A stretch of 64,000 bases of DNA from Pseudonocardia sp. DSM 110487 (lineage in GTDB: Bacteria; Actinomycetota; Actinomycetes; Mycobacteriales; Pseudonocardiaceae): NCBI RefSeq assembly GCF_019468565.1, contig NZ_CP080521.1, positions 868,001 through 932,000 on the forward strand, written 5' to 3'. Of this stretch, positions 41,553 to 50,015 are shown one piece after another; the stretch's first letter is position 1; each line of letters begins with the position of its first letter. Below the pieces are notes generated by a model that did not search any database, had not been told where the DNA came from, and saw nothing but the letters and a program-made list of their open reading frames with translations. The position numbers and the translations under genes are program-made.

Positions 41553-42233
41553 ATGGCGCACGCGTACCCGGGGCGGACGTCCGCCCGCCATCCCGGCTGG
41601 CCCGCCCGGCTCGGACCGCTGCGCGTCCGGGCGGGCGTCGTCGCGTTGCGGCCGGTCCGGCTGCGTGACGGCGGGGCGTGGTCCGCGGTCCGGATCCGCG
41701 ACGAGCAGTACCTCGCGCCGTGGGAGCCGACGATGCCCGGCAGCTGGGCCGAACGGCACTCGCCGGGGGAGTGGCCCGCGCGCTGGTTGCAGCTGCGAGC
41801 CGCCGGGCGGCGCGGCGTGGCCCTTCCGTTCGCCGTGACGCTGGACGACCGCTTCGTCGGCCACGTCATGGTGGGCAACGTCGTGCGCGAGCCGTTGCTC
41901 TCCGCTTACGTCGGCTACTGGGTGGACTCCACCGTCGCGGGCGGTGGCGTGATCACCGGTGCCGTCGCGCTCGTGGTGGACCACTGCTTCAACCGCGTCG
42001 GCCTGCATCGGGTGGAGGCCACGGTCCGGCCGGAGAACGCCGCGAGCCTGCGCGTACTGGAGAAGCTCGGGTTCCGCGAGGAGGGGCTCTTCCGCCGCTA
42101 CCTCGACGTCGACGGCGCATGGCGCGACCACGCCTGCTTCGCGCTGACCGCCGACGAGATCCGCCCCGGAGGCCTCACCGGACGCTTGGTGGCCGCGGGC
42201 CGTGCGGAACGGGTCCACACGACACCGGCGTAG
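41553..42233 (+). CDS. RimJ-type GNAT N-acetyltransferase
   Basis: The 226-aa GNAT enzyme has VVALRPVRLRDGGAWSAVR, PFAVTLDDRFVGHVMVGNVV, and the acetyl-CoA/C-terminal words HRVEATVRPENAASLRVLEKLGF and FRRYLDVDGAWRDH, typical of RimJ/RimL enzymes that acetylate protein N-termini. It starts seven bases after the moeA-like stop, so it is in the same operon. It is in the conserved galU-moeA-rimJ-sepX cluster. Confidence 0.9.
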   Translation: MAHAYPGRTSARHPGWPARLGPLRVRAGVVALRPVRLRDGGAWSAVRIRDEQYLAPWEPTMPGSWAERHSPGEWPARWLQLRAAGRRGVALPFAVTLDDRFVGHVMVGNVVREPLLSAYVGYWVDSTVAGGGVITGAVALVVDHCFNRVGLHRVEATVRPENAASLRVLEKLGFREEGLFRRYLDVDGAWRDHACFALTADEIRPGGLTGRLVAAGRAERVHTTPA

Positions 42234-42371
42234 GGGTGAACCTCGGCGCGTCGGCGCGTCGTTGCCGGTCTCACCCGGTGTTTCTTACTACCGTTGACGC
42301 GCGGGAGCGATCTTGGCCGGGGAAGCCGGGTCGCCCCGGACTGCGCCGCGGGGGAGGGGTAGGAGGCAGCC

Positions 42372-43325
42372 GTGCCGAGCTCGATGATCTTCGCGAGCCT
42401 GGTCGTGCTCTGGCTGTTGATCCTCGTCCCCGCCGTCGCGCGGCGCCGGCAGGAGGTGGCCCGACCGAGCGTCGCCGCGCTGTCGGGGCGGGTGCTCGAC
42501 CGGCCGCGCCGGGCTCCGGGACAGGCCATGGGCCGCGAACGGGAGGGGGACGGGATGGACGACGAACCGGGCGGCGTCGACGACCATGTCGACAACCGCG
42601 TCGACGACCACGACGACCGTGCCGACGATCTGTTCACCCACACGGTTGCTGAGCGTGACGACCGCCGCTGGGAGCGCCCGCCGCCGCGCTACCGCCCCGG
42701 CCGCGGCGGGTTCGACCCCGAGGCGGCCGCGCTCGCCGCCCGCACGCGCTACGCGTTCCGCCAGCGGGTCGTGCTCACGATGCTGATCGTGGCCCTCGTC
42801 ACCGGTGTGATCGCCGCCTTCGCCGTGCCCGGCCTGTGGTGGGCGCACGGCGCCGTCGACCTCGGTCTCGTGAGCTACCTCGTCTACCTGCGCCGCCAGG
42901 TCCGGTTCGAAGAGGCGATCCGTGAGCGGCGGGCCGCCCGGATGGCAGGCACCCGCCGCCCCGCCGCGGCCGACGACCCCGAACTCGACGCATGGGCGCG
43001 CCGCGGCCGTGAGCTCACCCGCCCCGACGATCGCTACGAGGCGGACGAGGACGACCACCGCTACGACGACTGGGATGAACTCGAAGACGCAGACGCCCTC
43101 GACGAGGAACCCGAGCGCGTCACCGGCGCCGGCACGCCGCTGCGCGACCGCGAGGACGACGCCCAGCCGGTCGAAGCCGAGCCCGCGCTCCCGCGCCTGC
43201 GTCCGGCCCCGCCGCCCGCACTCCCTGCCGGCACCTCGCTCGTCGAGGCGGACGAGGACGACCCCGAACTCCACGTCCTCGACGGCCCAGCCCGGCCGGG
43301 ATACCGCCGTGCGGTCGGGGAGTGA
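42372..43325 (+). CDS. SepX/GlpR-like divisome membrane protein
   Basis: The 317-aa protein begins MPSSMIFASLVVLWLLILVPAVARRR, a TM helix at residues 5-22, then a long charged cytosolic region, and two hydrophobic helices at about 135-168 (VVLTMLIVALVTGVIAAFAV, then WWAHGAVDLGLVSYLVYL), then an acidic, disordered tail. This layout and the place after galU-moeA-rimJ match GlpR of Corynebacterium and SepX of Streptomyces, which bind the gephyrin-like Glp and FtsZ at the septum. Start GTG 42372 has AGGAGG. Confidence 0.82.
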   Translation: MPSSMIFASLVVLWLLILVPAVARRRQEVARPSVAALSGRVLDRPRRAPGQAMGREREGDGMDDEPGGVDDHVDNRVDDHDDRADDLFTHTVAERDDRRWERPPPRYRPGRGGFDPEAAALAARTRYAFRQRVVLTMLIVALVTGVIAAFAVPGLWWAHGAVDLGLVSYLVYLRRQVRFEEAIRERRAARMAGTRRPAAADDPELDAWARRGRELTRPDDRYEADEDDHRYDDWDELEDADALDEEPERVTGAGTPLRDREDDAQPVEAEPALPRLRPAPPPALPAGTSLVEADEDDPELHVLDGPARPGYRRAVGE

Positions 43326-43367
43326 CCGCCTGATAAGGTCGTTCCCGTCCGGCCCACCGGCCGGTAT

Positions 43368-43440
43368 GGGGCTGTGGCGCAGTTGGTAGCGCGACTCGTT
43401 CGCATCGAGTAGGTCAGGGGTTCGATTCCCCTCAGCTCCA
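43368..43440 (+). tRNA. tRNA-Ala (anticodon CGC)
   Basis: This 73-nt cloverleaf has acceptor GGGGCTG with CAGCTCC (one G-U), D arm GCGCAGTTGGTAGCGC, anticodon stem ACTCG/CGAGT with loop TTCGCAT giving anticodon CGC (Ala, codon GCG), and T arm GGGGTTCGATTCCCC. CCA is not encoded. It lies 42 bases after the sepX/glpR stop. Confidence 0.95.
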
Positions 43441-43497
43441 CCCTCTGGCGACGCGTGCTCGCGGAGTGCGCTCGCCCCTTCGGGTGTTGCGTCCCCT

Positions 43498-43542
43498 CTG
43501 GGGGCCAAGCCCCCAGACCCCCGGCCGGGGGCACGCCCCCGG
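43498..43542 (+). terminator. Two tandem GC hairpins after tRNA-Ala
   Basis: CTGGGGGC-CAA-GCCCCCAG (43498-43516) and CCGGGGGC-AC-GCCCCCGG (43525-43542) are two perfect 8-bp hairpins. Their place about 60 bases after the tRNA suggests a transcription terminator, though such G/C-run hairpins are also common as dispersed actinobacterial intergenic repeats. Confidence 0.55.
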
Positions 43543-43650
43543 ACCCCCATCCCGTGTGATCCCGTTTGGTGGGTCGGATGCTGTCGGGCATCGGTTGGGT
43601 TCGTGTGCTGGTCCGGTTTGGGGCTGCACGAATAGCCATGCCTCCAGTGG

Positions 43651-43800
43651 TCGAGTCGGGCCGGCGACCAACATCCCCTCCCGGTGGTCGAGTAGGGCCG
43701 GCGCCCCAGCGCCGGCCCGTATCGAGACCACGAACCCGGTCTCCATGCGCGCCGGCGCTACTCGACCTGCGGGCGGATCGAACCCGGCCCTATCTGCGCG
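43651..43800. repeat. Dispersed inverted-repeat element, copy 2
   Basis: The stretch shares exact words with the element at 14590-14698: GGTGGTCGAGTAGG, GGCGCCCCAGCGCCG and GGCGCTACTCGAC followed by TGCGGG. It also holds a degenerate copy of the arm (AGTGGTCGAGTCGGGCCGG) just before, and CGAGACCAC facing GTGGTCGAG. It lies in a 493-bp stretch without genes (43441-43933). It is probably a REP/MITE-like family spread in this genome. Confidence 0.7.
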
Positions 43801-43839
43801 GTCTCCAAGCCGGCCGCCTCGAAGCGGCGTTCGTCATCG

Positions 43840-43917
43840 TTGGCCAACGCCTGTTGACATCGACGGGCCTGGCGTCCTACTGTTTGCCTACAGACGTTGA
43901 CCAACGCTCGTTGACAA
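43840..43917 (+). promoter_or_regulatory. Promoter flanked by two TetR-like operator repeats
   Basis: TTGGCCAACGCCTGTTGACA (43840-43859) and TTGACCAACGCTCGTTGACA (43897-43916) are near-identical direct repeats, each with internal dyads (CAACG..CGTTG). A TTGACA hexamer (43854-43859) with TACTGT 18 bases later (43878-43883) forms a plausible promoter, so one repeat covers the -35 and the other lies after the start point. This would give tight repression of the monooxygenase gene. The TetR encoded just downstream is the natural candidate. Confidence 0.55.
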
Positions 43918-43933
43918 ACATGGAGGAGACATC

Positions 43934-45388
43934 ATGTCACCCACTGCCAATGCCGACGTCCTCGTCGTGGGCGCGGGGCCGACCGGGCTGCTCCTGGCCG
44001 GGGATATGGCCGAGGCGGGCCTGTCGGTCGTGCTGGTCGAGCGTCGCCCGCACAAGGTCAGCAACCTGTCCCGGGCGCTGGTCGTGCACGCCCGGGTGCT
44101 GGAGCAGTTCGACGCCCGCGGCATCGCCGACGAGGTCGTTGCGAGCGGGCATCCCATCAGCCGGCTGGCGCTGTTCGAGGCGGCCCGGCTCAACCCCTCG
44201 CGGCTGCCCACCCGCTACCCGTTCGTCCTGTTCACGCCGCAGTACGAGGTGGAGAAGGTGCTGGAACGCCGGGCCCGTGAGGCCGGTGTCGCCTTCGAGT
44301 ACGAGACCAAGGTCGTCGCGGTGGAGCAGGACGCGGACGGCGTCACGGCCCATACGGAGGACGAGGACGGGCAGCCGGGCGCCACGTTCCGCGCGTCCTA
44401 CCTGGTCGGTGCCGACGGGGTGCACAGCTCGGTCCGGCCCGCAATCGGCCAGCCCTTCCCCGGCGACACGATCCTCAGCTCGCTGATCCTCGCCGACGTC
44501 AGGCTCGACAAGGCACCGGACCGGCCCTTCGTCGTGAACGCCGTCCCGGACGGGTTCGCGCTGCTCACCGAGATGGGCGATGGCCTGTACCGGGTGACCG
44601 GCTGGAACCGGCGTCACCAGCTTCCCGATGACGCGCCGCTGGAGGAGGACGAGGTCAAGGAACTGCTCCGGATGAACTTCGGGACCGACTACGGGATCAC
44701 CGAGATCCCCTGGATGTCGCGGTTCCACAGCGACGAGCGGCAGGCCCCGGCCTACCGCGTCGGGCGGGTGTTCCTCGCTGGTGATGCCGCGCACGTGCAC
44801 TCCCCGGCAGGCGCCATGGGCATGAACACCGGCCTGCAGGACGCCGCCAACCTCAGCTGGAAGCTGGTGGCCGTGCTGCGCGATGGCGCCGACGACCGGT
44901 TGCTGGATACCTACCAGGTCGAACGGCACGCGGTCGGCAAGGTCGTGCTGCGGATGAGCGGGACGCTGGTGCGGGCCGCCCTGCTACGCGGATTCGCCGC
45001 CCGGCTGCTGCGCCGCGCGGCCGGAACGGTCGTCAGCAACTTCCGTCCGCTGGCCGACAAGGCGGCGTCCATGATCAGCGGGATCGGCATCGCCTACAAG
45101 GCCCCGCGCGGCGCGCACAAGCTGACCGGACGGCGCGCCCCCGACGTCGAACTGGTCGAGGGACGGCTGAACGAGCTCCAGTGCGGCGGCAGGTTCGTGC
45201 TGATCACACCGGCCGGTCAGGACGCGGACGTGCCCGGCCACGTCGTCCACGCGCACTGGACGGGCGACCGACGCACCACGGCCCTCGTCCGTCCCGACGG
45301 CTACTTCGCCTGGGCGACCGACCGCCCCGACGAGGAGGGCCTCCGCGCGGCCGTCGCCACATGGGCGGGCACCGCGACCACACGATGA
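43934..45388 (+). CDS. FAD-dependent aromatic monooxygenase (PHBH class)
   Basis: The 484-aa flavoprotein has GAGPTG (FAD Rossmann, residues 13-18), GADGVHSSVR (DG motif), and LAGDAAHVHSPAGAMGMNTGLQDAANL (GD motif) with a thioredoxin-like C-terminal domain. This is the class A layout of polyketide and phenol hydroxylases that use NAD(P)H and oxygen. The start ATG 43934 follows GGAGGAG. It faces a TetR gene at its 3' end and has operator-like repeats upstream. Confidence 0.9.
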   Translation: MSPTANADVLVVGAGPTGLLLAGDMAEAGLSVVLVERRPHKVSNLSRALVVHARVLEQFDARGIADEVVASGHPISRLALFEAARLNPSRLPTRYPFVLFTPQYEVEKVLERRAREAGVAFEYETKVVAVEQDADGVTAHTEDEDGQPGATFRASYLVGADGVHSSVRPAIGQPFPGDTILSSLILADVRLDKAPDRPFVVNAVPDGFALLTEMGDGLYRVTGWNRRHQLPDDAPLEEDEVKELLRMNFGTDYGITEIPWMSRFHSDERQAPAYRVGRVFLAGDAAHVHSPAGAMGMNTGLQDAANLSWKLVAVLRDGADDRLLDTYQVERHAVGKVVLRMSGTLVRAALLRGFAARLLRRAAGTVVSNFRPLADKAASMISGIGIAYKAPRGAHKLTGRRAPDVELVEGRLNELQCGGRFVLITPAGQDADVPGHVVHAHWTGDRRTTALVRPDGYFAWATDRPDEEGLRAAVATWAGTATTR

Positions 45389-45393
45389 TCTGC

Positions 45394-46023
45394 TCAGTGG
45401 AGGACGGTGAGCAAGCCCTCGACGCCGCGGTGGAACGCGGCACCGACGCTGTCGACGCCGTCGAGATCGGCGCCGGACATGGCGCCGTCGCGCATCATGA
45501 CGAAGTGCCGTGCGGCGTGCTCCGGTTTGCCGCGCCGTGGTGAGGCTCCGAAGACCTGCGCGAAGAGCTCGGTGAGAGTGGCCACGTACCAGGCTCGGTG
45601 ATCGAGGATCATCCGGCGCACAGGGTCGTCCGGGTGGGGGTACTCGGCGGCGGCCTTGAGGAAAGCGCACCCGCGGAACTCCGGTCTGGCGAGGTCGTCA
45701 ACGACGGCGGTGCCGATCGCACGCAGTGCGTCGGCAGGCGACGGCGCGGTCTCGATGGCCGCTTGCACGTCGGCGCGGGTCTGGGTGTCAACGCCGCGCA
45801 GGTAGGCGAGTACGAGGTCTTCCTTCGAGGGGAAGTGCCGGTAGAACGTCGCTCGGGTGGCCGGGGCATCGGCGAGGATCCGCTCGACCCCAACCGCGCG
45901 GATCCCTTCGCGATAGAACAGCGCGCTGGCCGTGGACAACAGCCGCTCCCTGGCCTCGGACCGCCCGTGCGCCCGCGGGTTGCCGCTCGAGCTGTCGGGC
46001 CCGGGGCGGGTCGGTGTCGCCAT
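45394..46023 (-). CDS. TetR family regulator
   Basis: The 209-aa regulator has a TetR HTH (RERLLSTASALFYREGIRAVGVERI and ATRATFYRHFPSKEDLVLAYLR, residues 25-75) and a TetR_C_33-like domain with one Cys (GCAFL). The start ATG 46023 is used; the 461-aa frame upstream covers the DUF308 gene and was rejected. It converges on the monooxygenase with a 5-base gap and is divergent from the DUF308 gene. It may control both; the AACGGTCTTT repeats upstream of DUF308 may be its sites, or the operators before the monooxygenase. Confidence 0.88.
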   Translation of the reverse strand: MATPTRPGPDSSSGNPRAHGRSEARERLLSTASALFYREGIRAVGVERILADAPATRATFYRHFPSKEDLVLAYLRGVDTQTRADVQAAIETAPSPADALRAIGTAVVDDLARPEFRGCAFLKAAAEYPHPDDPVRRMILDHRAWYVATLTELFAQVFGASPRRGKPEHAARHFVMMRDGAMSGADLDGVDSVGAAFHRGVEGLLTVLH

Positions 46024-46099
46024 GAACCGAGGGTAACAGAAAGAACATTCTGTCTTGCAAGCGCTCGTGCCGTCTGTCAAGCTCGGCCGTGCAAGAGAG

Positions 46100-46129
46100 A
46101 ACGGTCTTTCTACCGGTCCAACGGTCTTT
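46100..46129. promoter_or_regulatory. Direct repeat AACGGTCTTT, 20-bp period
   Basis: AACGGTCTTT occurs at 46100-46109 and again at 46120-46129, exactly two helical turns apart, in the gap between the TetR gene and the DUF308 gene. An imperfect dyad AGAACATTCT lies near 46042. Both could be regulatory sites for the divergent pair. Confidence 0.4.
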
Positions 46130-46146
46130 GGGGAAGAGGAACTGTC

Positions 46147-46707
46147 ATGGCCACGACTACCGCTCCTGTCGCTGCCCCACTCGCGTCGGCGCTTCGTCGG
46201 CTCTACTTCGTCCGTTTCGGGTTCGCCCTGATCTGGGCAGTCGCGCTCTTCCTGACCGCGTCGAGCATCGGGCCGGTGAGCGTGGCCCTGCTCGTGATCT
46301 ACCCCCTGTTCGACGTGGGCGCCGCCATCGTCGACGCGCGTTCCTCCCGAGCGAGCCGATCCGCCATCGGCCTCTACGTCAACATCGCGGTCAGTCTGAT
46401 CGCCGCTGTCGGAGTGGTCTTCGCGGTCACCTCCGGCATCCCGGCAGTCCTGCAGGTGTGGGGGGTCTGGGCCGTCTTGGCCGGGCTCGTCCAGCTCGTC
46501 GTGGCTCTGCGGCGGCGCACGCTCGGAGGCCAGTGGCCGATGATCGCCAGCGGCACCATCTCCACGGTCGCCGGGATCTCGTTCTTCCTGCAGGCATCGG
46601 CCCCGCACGCCTCGCTGAGCAACATGGCCGGCTACGCCCTGCTCGGCGGCATCTTCTTCCTCGTCTCGGCGCTGCGCCTCAGCCGGAGCACCGGCGGGAG
46701 GAACTGA
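46147..46707 (+). CDS. DUF308 (HdeD-like) membrane protein, paralogue 2
   Basis: The 186-aa membrane protein has about six helices. It shares with the protein at 16816-17355 the words ALLVIYPLFDVGAAIVDAR (paralogue: LLIVYPLVDVVASLLDAR), GVWAVLAGLVQ and GGIFFLVSALRL. Start ATG 46147. It is divergent from TetR, so it may be regulated by it. It is followed after 38 bases by the convergent SARP gene. The function of this family is unknown. Confidence 0.8.
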   Translation: MATTTAPVAAPLASALRRLYFVRFGFALIWAVALFLTASSIGPVSVALLVIYPLFDVGAAIVDARSSRASRSAIGLYVNIAVSLIAAVGVVFAVTSGIPAVLQVWGVWAVLAGLVQLVVALRRRTLGGQWPMIASGTISTVAGISFFLQASAPHASLSNMAGYALLGGIFFLVSALRLSRSTGGRN

Positions 46708-46745
46708 CACGACCAGCCCACCGCTACCGGGCGACACCGCCAGGT

Positions 46746-49700
46746 TCAGCTTGCGAACGTGACTGTGGCCAGCTCGCACCAGCTCGCCTGCGCCCCCTCC
46801 TGCGTCAGCTGGGCGAACCGCGTGTCACCGAGGTGGCGCCGCACGGCCCGCTCGATCCGGGCCGCATCCGGTTGCGAACGGTCCGGCTGACCGCGTACGC
46901 ACGCGCTCGCCGCGAGCAGCCGGGCGGCCTGCTCGTACTGCTCGTTCCGCAGCGCCAGGTCCGCGATCCCGGCGAGCACCTGCGCGATCAGAGGTGGGTA
47001 CTCCGTCTCGGATGCCGCCTCGAAGGCGGCGATGCGGTGCTTCACCGCTTCGTCGAGATCCTCGGCGAGGTAGCCGAGCAGGTCATGGGTGGTCGCGCGG
47101 ACGTGTGAACGCTCCGCGGCGTCGCCAAGGACGTCGGTCGCGACGCGGAGCTGCCGGCGTGCCTGCTCGGCATCGCCGTTCCAGCGCGCGAGCTCCGCCT
47201 TCGCAAGGGCCAGCTCGGCCAGCGTGTTCGGCCACGCAACCCGTTCCGCGTACCGCTGCGCCTCTGCCATGGCGGCCGCGCTCGACTCCTCATCCCCCGA
47301 GAGCCAGTACAACTGGGCCTGCCGTGACCGCATCGTCACGACATCCTCGACGGCACCGACCTCGGTGACCACCGCGATCGCCTGCGCGTAGTACTCGCAC
47401 GCGCCTGCGAACTCGCCGCGCATGGCGATCCGGTTCGCCAGCTCCGTCAAGGCGAACGAAACCCCCCACCGTTCGCCGATCGCGCGGAACTCGGCGAGCG
47501 CGGTCTCGAGGTACGCGTCCGCGTTCCGCTCGTCATGGCCGACGAGGATCCGCATCTTGCCGAGTTGGAGCCGGGCGATGGCCCGTACCCAGGGATCCTC
47601 GTCGGCGAGCAGCGGTTCGAACGCGGACAGCAACGCGTGCGGCCCCTGCAACATGCGTTCCAGCGCGGCGACGAGCCCGATCAGGGGGTGCCGGCTCCGA
47701 CTGCGCCGGCCGAATTCGCACGCCTTGTGGATCCACTCCTCCGCCTCGTACGGGTCACTCCGCCCGGAGGTCCCGAAGAAGGAGACGAACGCATAGGCCT
47801 TCGCCCGGACCTCGTCGGCCACCTCGCCGGGCGTGCCGGCCGCCGCCATGATCAGTTCGTTGCCCTCGGCCTTGTGCCCGCCGAACCACCAGTACCAGCA
47901 GGCGGTCACCGCGAGACGCATCGCCCACTGCGCATCGCCGGCCGCGAGCGCACCGCGCATCGCGGCGCGGATGTTGTCGTGCTCGGCTTCGAGCGTGGCG
48001 AGCCATTCCAACTGCTCGGCGCGGCGAAGATGCGGCTCCGCGGATTCGGCGAGTTCGGTGAAATACGCGAGATGCGCGCGCCGCGCCAGATCCGATTCCG
48101 CCGCCTCCGCCAGACGCTGCTCGGCGTACTCCTTGATCGTGCCGAGCATCCGGTAGCGCGGCGCCCCGTCGCTCTCGGCGAGCACCAGCGATTTCTCGGT
48201 CAGGGCGGTCAGCAGCTCGAGCACCTGACCGGTTTCGATCGTTGCGTCGTTCCCGCCCTCCGCGCAGACCCGCTCGGCCGCTTCGAGGCTCGCGCCACCG
48301 GAGAACACCGAGAGCCTGCGCAGCACCATCCGTTCGGGGTCGGTGAGCAGCTCCCAGCTCCAGTCGATCACCGCACGCAGTGTCCTGTGCCGTGGCAGCG
48401 CCGTGCGGCTGCCGCCGGTCAGCAGGCGGAACCGGTCGTCGAGCCGGTTGGCGAGCTGATCGACGGACATCGTGCGCAACCTGGCCGCGGCGAGTTCGAT
48501 CGCCAGTGGCATACCGTCCAGCGCCCGGCAGATGCGCGCCATCGTCGACAACGTGCGCGCGTCGGCCCTGATGTCCGTGCGCACCGCACAGGCTCGGTCC
48601 TGCAGCAACCGGACGGCCGGAGCGGACTCGATCTCGGCGGCGTCGGCGTCCTCCGCGGGCAGGACCAACGGCACGACCGGCCACAGCGTCTCACCGATGA
48701 TGCCGAGGGGCTCCCTGCTCGTCGCGAGGACCCGAAGCCTCGGGCACTCTCCGAGCACCCGATGGGTGAATGCCGCCGCGGACTCGATCACGTGCTCGCA
48801 GTTGTCCAGGATCAGCAGCGCCTCCCGCTCGCGGAGAGCGGTGATGACCCGGTCGATCGGCGGCGCGTTCGGTGCGTCGCCGAGCAGCGCATCTCGCATG
48901 CCGAGAGCCGAGAGCGCCGCGTGCGCCACATCCCCGTCGGAACCGATGGCCGCGAGTTCGACCAGCCAGGCCCCGTCCGGCAGGTCGCCGAGCAGCGTGC
49001 GCGTGGTCTCCGCGGCCAGCCGGGTCTTCCCCGAGCCACCCGGCCCGACCAGGCTGGTGAGTCGATGTCCGGTGACGAGTTCGCGGACGACGGCGACATC
49101 GCCGCCCTTGCCGACGAAGCTGGTCAGCTCGGCCCGCAGGTTGGTCTTCCGGGACTCCTCCCGCCGCCCCAGCTCACCCCGCAGCAGCGCGACGTGCAAC
49201 GCGGACAGCTCCGGTGCGGGGTCGATGCCGAGCGCGGTGGCCAGCGCTTCCCTCGTGCGCTCGTACACGAGCAGCGCCTCGGCGTCGCGACCCGTCGCGA
49301 CGAGCGCACGCATCAATGCGGCGACGAGTCGCTCCCGCAGCGGATGCGCGGCCACCACGTCGGTCAGCTCGGCGACGAGATCCGCGCCATGGCCGAGGCT
49401 GATCTCCGCGTCGAACCGATCCTCCATGGCGGTCAGGCGTAGCCCCTCGAGCCGGGTGACCGCAGCCTCGAACGCCGCACTCTCCGGCGAGCCGACGTCC
49501 TGCATGGCCGCGCCGCGCCACAATGCGAGGGCCTCGCGAAGCCGCCGTAGCCGCTGCGGATCCGCGCCGTCGCGGGCCTGGCCGACGAGGCGTTCGAACC
49601 GCACGGCGTCGACGGCGTCGGGTTCCACCCTCAACCGGTAGCCGTCCCTCCGCCCCTCGACCACCCCATCCGGCAGCGCCTTCCGGAGGCGGGATACCAG

Positions 49701-49895
49701 GCGCTGCAAGGCATTCGCCGCTTCGGCCGGCGGGCGCTCACCCCAAATCCAGTCGACGAGCGCCGCCTTCGGGACGGCATGGCCCGGTCTGAGCGCGAGG
49801 GCGATCAACAGCGCGCGCAACCGGGTGCCCGGCACGTCGGCGACGACACCGTCGTCCGTGCGGGCCTCGAACGGCCCGAGCACCCCGATCTGCAC
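46746..49895 (-). CDS. SARP-family (BTAD/NB-ARC/TPR) transcriptional activator
   Basis: The 1049-aa protein has an OmpR-like winged helix at the N-terminus (LRALLIALALRPGHAVPKAALVDWIWG, residues about 25-55), the BTAD domain (about 95-240), an NB-ARC ATPase with Walker A GPGGSGKT near 281 and Walker B LLILDNCEHV, and a TPR-rich C-terminus. AfsR-like SARPs activate secondary metabolism genes at heptameric direct repeats with an 11-bp period. Three such heptamers (49940-49968) lie upstream of the divergent P450, so that is the likely target. Start GTG 49895. Confidence 0.88.
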   Translation of the reverse strand: MQIGVLGPFEARTDDGVVADVPGTRLRALLIALALRPGHAVPKAALVDWIWGERPPAEAANALQRLVSRLRKALPDGVVEGRRDGYRLRVEPDAVDAVRFERLVGQARDGADPQRLRRLREALALWRGAAMQDVGSPESAAFEAAVTRLEGLRLTAMEDRFDAEISLGHGADLVAELTDVVAAHPLRERLVAALMRALVATGRDAEALLVYERTREALATALGIDPAPELSALHVALLRGELGRREESRKTNLRAELTSFVGKGGDVAVVRELVTGHRLTSLVGPGGSGKTRLAAETTRTLLGDLPDGAWLVELAAIGSDGDVAHAALSALGMRDALLGDAPNAPPIDRVITALREREALLILDNCEHVIESAAAFTHRVLGECPRLRVLATSREPLGIIGETLWPVVPLVLPAEDADAAEIESAPAVRLLQDRACAVRTDIRADARTLSTMARICRALDGMPLAIELAAARLRTMSVDQLANRLDDRFRLLTGGSRTALPRHRTLRAVIDWSWELLTDPERMVLRRLSVFSGGASLEAAERVCAEGGNDATIETGQVLELLTALTEKSLVLAESDGAPRYRMLGTIKEYAEQRLAEAAESDLARRAHLAYFTELAESAEPHLRRAEQLEWLATLEAEHDNIRAAMRGALAAGDAQWAMRLAVTACWYWWFGGHKAEGNELIMAAAGTPGEVADEVRAKAYAFVSFFGTSGRSDPYEAEEWIHKACEFGRRSRSRHPLIGLVAALERMLQGPHALLSAFEPLLADEDPWVRAIARLQLGKMRILVGHDERNADAYLETALAEFRAIGERWGVSFALTELANRIAMRGEFAGACEYYAQAIAVVTEVGAVEDVVTMRSRQAQLYWLSGDEESSAAAMAEAQRYAERVAWPNTLAELALAKAELARWNGDAEQARRQLRVATDVLGDAAERSHVRATTHDLLGYLAEDLDEAVKHRIAAFEAASETEYPPLIAQVLAGIADLALRNEQYEQAARLLAASACVRGQPDRSQPDAARIERAVRRHLGDTRFAQLTQEGAQASWCELATVTFAS

Positions 49896-49939
49896 CTGGC
49901 CGAGCTTGCCATGGGAGATCGGTAGGTCTCCGGCTGCTG

Positions 49940-49968
49940 GTGTCCGGGCCGTGTCAGCGCCGTGTCAG
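49940..49968. promoter_or_regulatory. Triple heptamer direct repeat, candidate SARP binding site
   Basis: GTGTCCG (49940), GTGTCAG (49951) and GTGTCAG (49962) are spaced exactly 11 bp, with 4-bp gaps. This is the arrangement that SARP activators recognise, usually just before the -10 box of target promoters. They lie between the SARP gene and the divergent P450 gene, 48 bases before the P450 start. Confidence 0.65.
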
Positions 49969-50015
49969 GCCCTGCGGTGATCGTGGCGGCAACAACGGCC
50001 ACGAAAGGAAATCCG

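Noticed and set aside
43441..43560. Repeated GC hairpins considered as a CRISPR array
   Set aside because: No regular repeat-spacer spacing; these are two hairpins with G/C runs.
46024..46779. N-terminal extension of the TetR at 45394
   Set aside because: It covers the DUF308 gene on the other strand; the TetR HTH needs only the ATG at 46023.
47535..49442. A 635-aa forward frame across the SARP gene
   Set aside because: Shadow of the SARP coding frame, no domain features.
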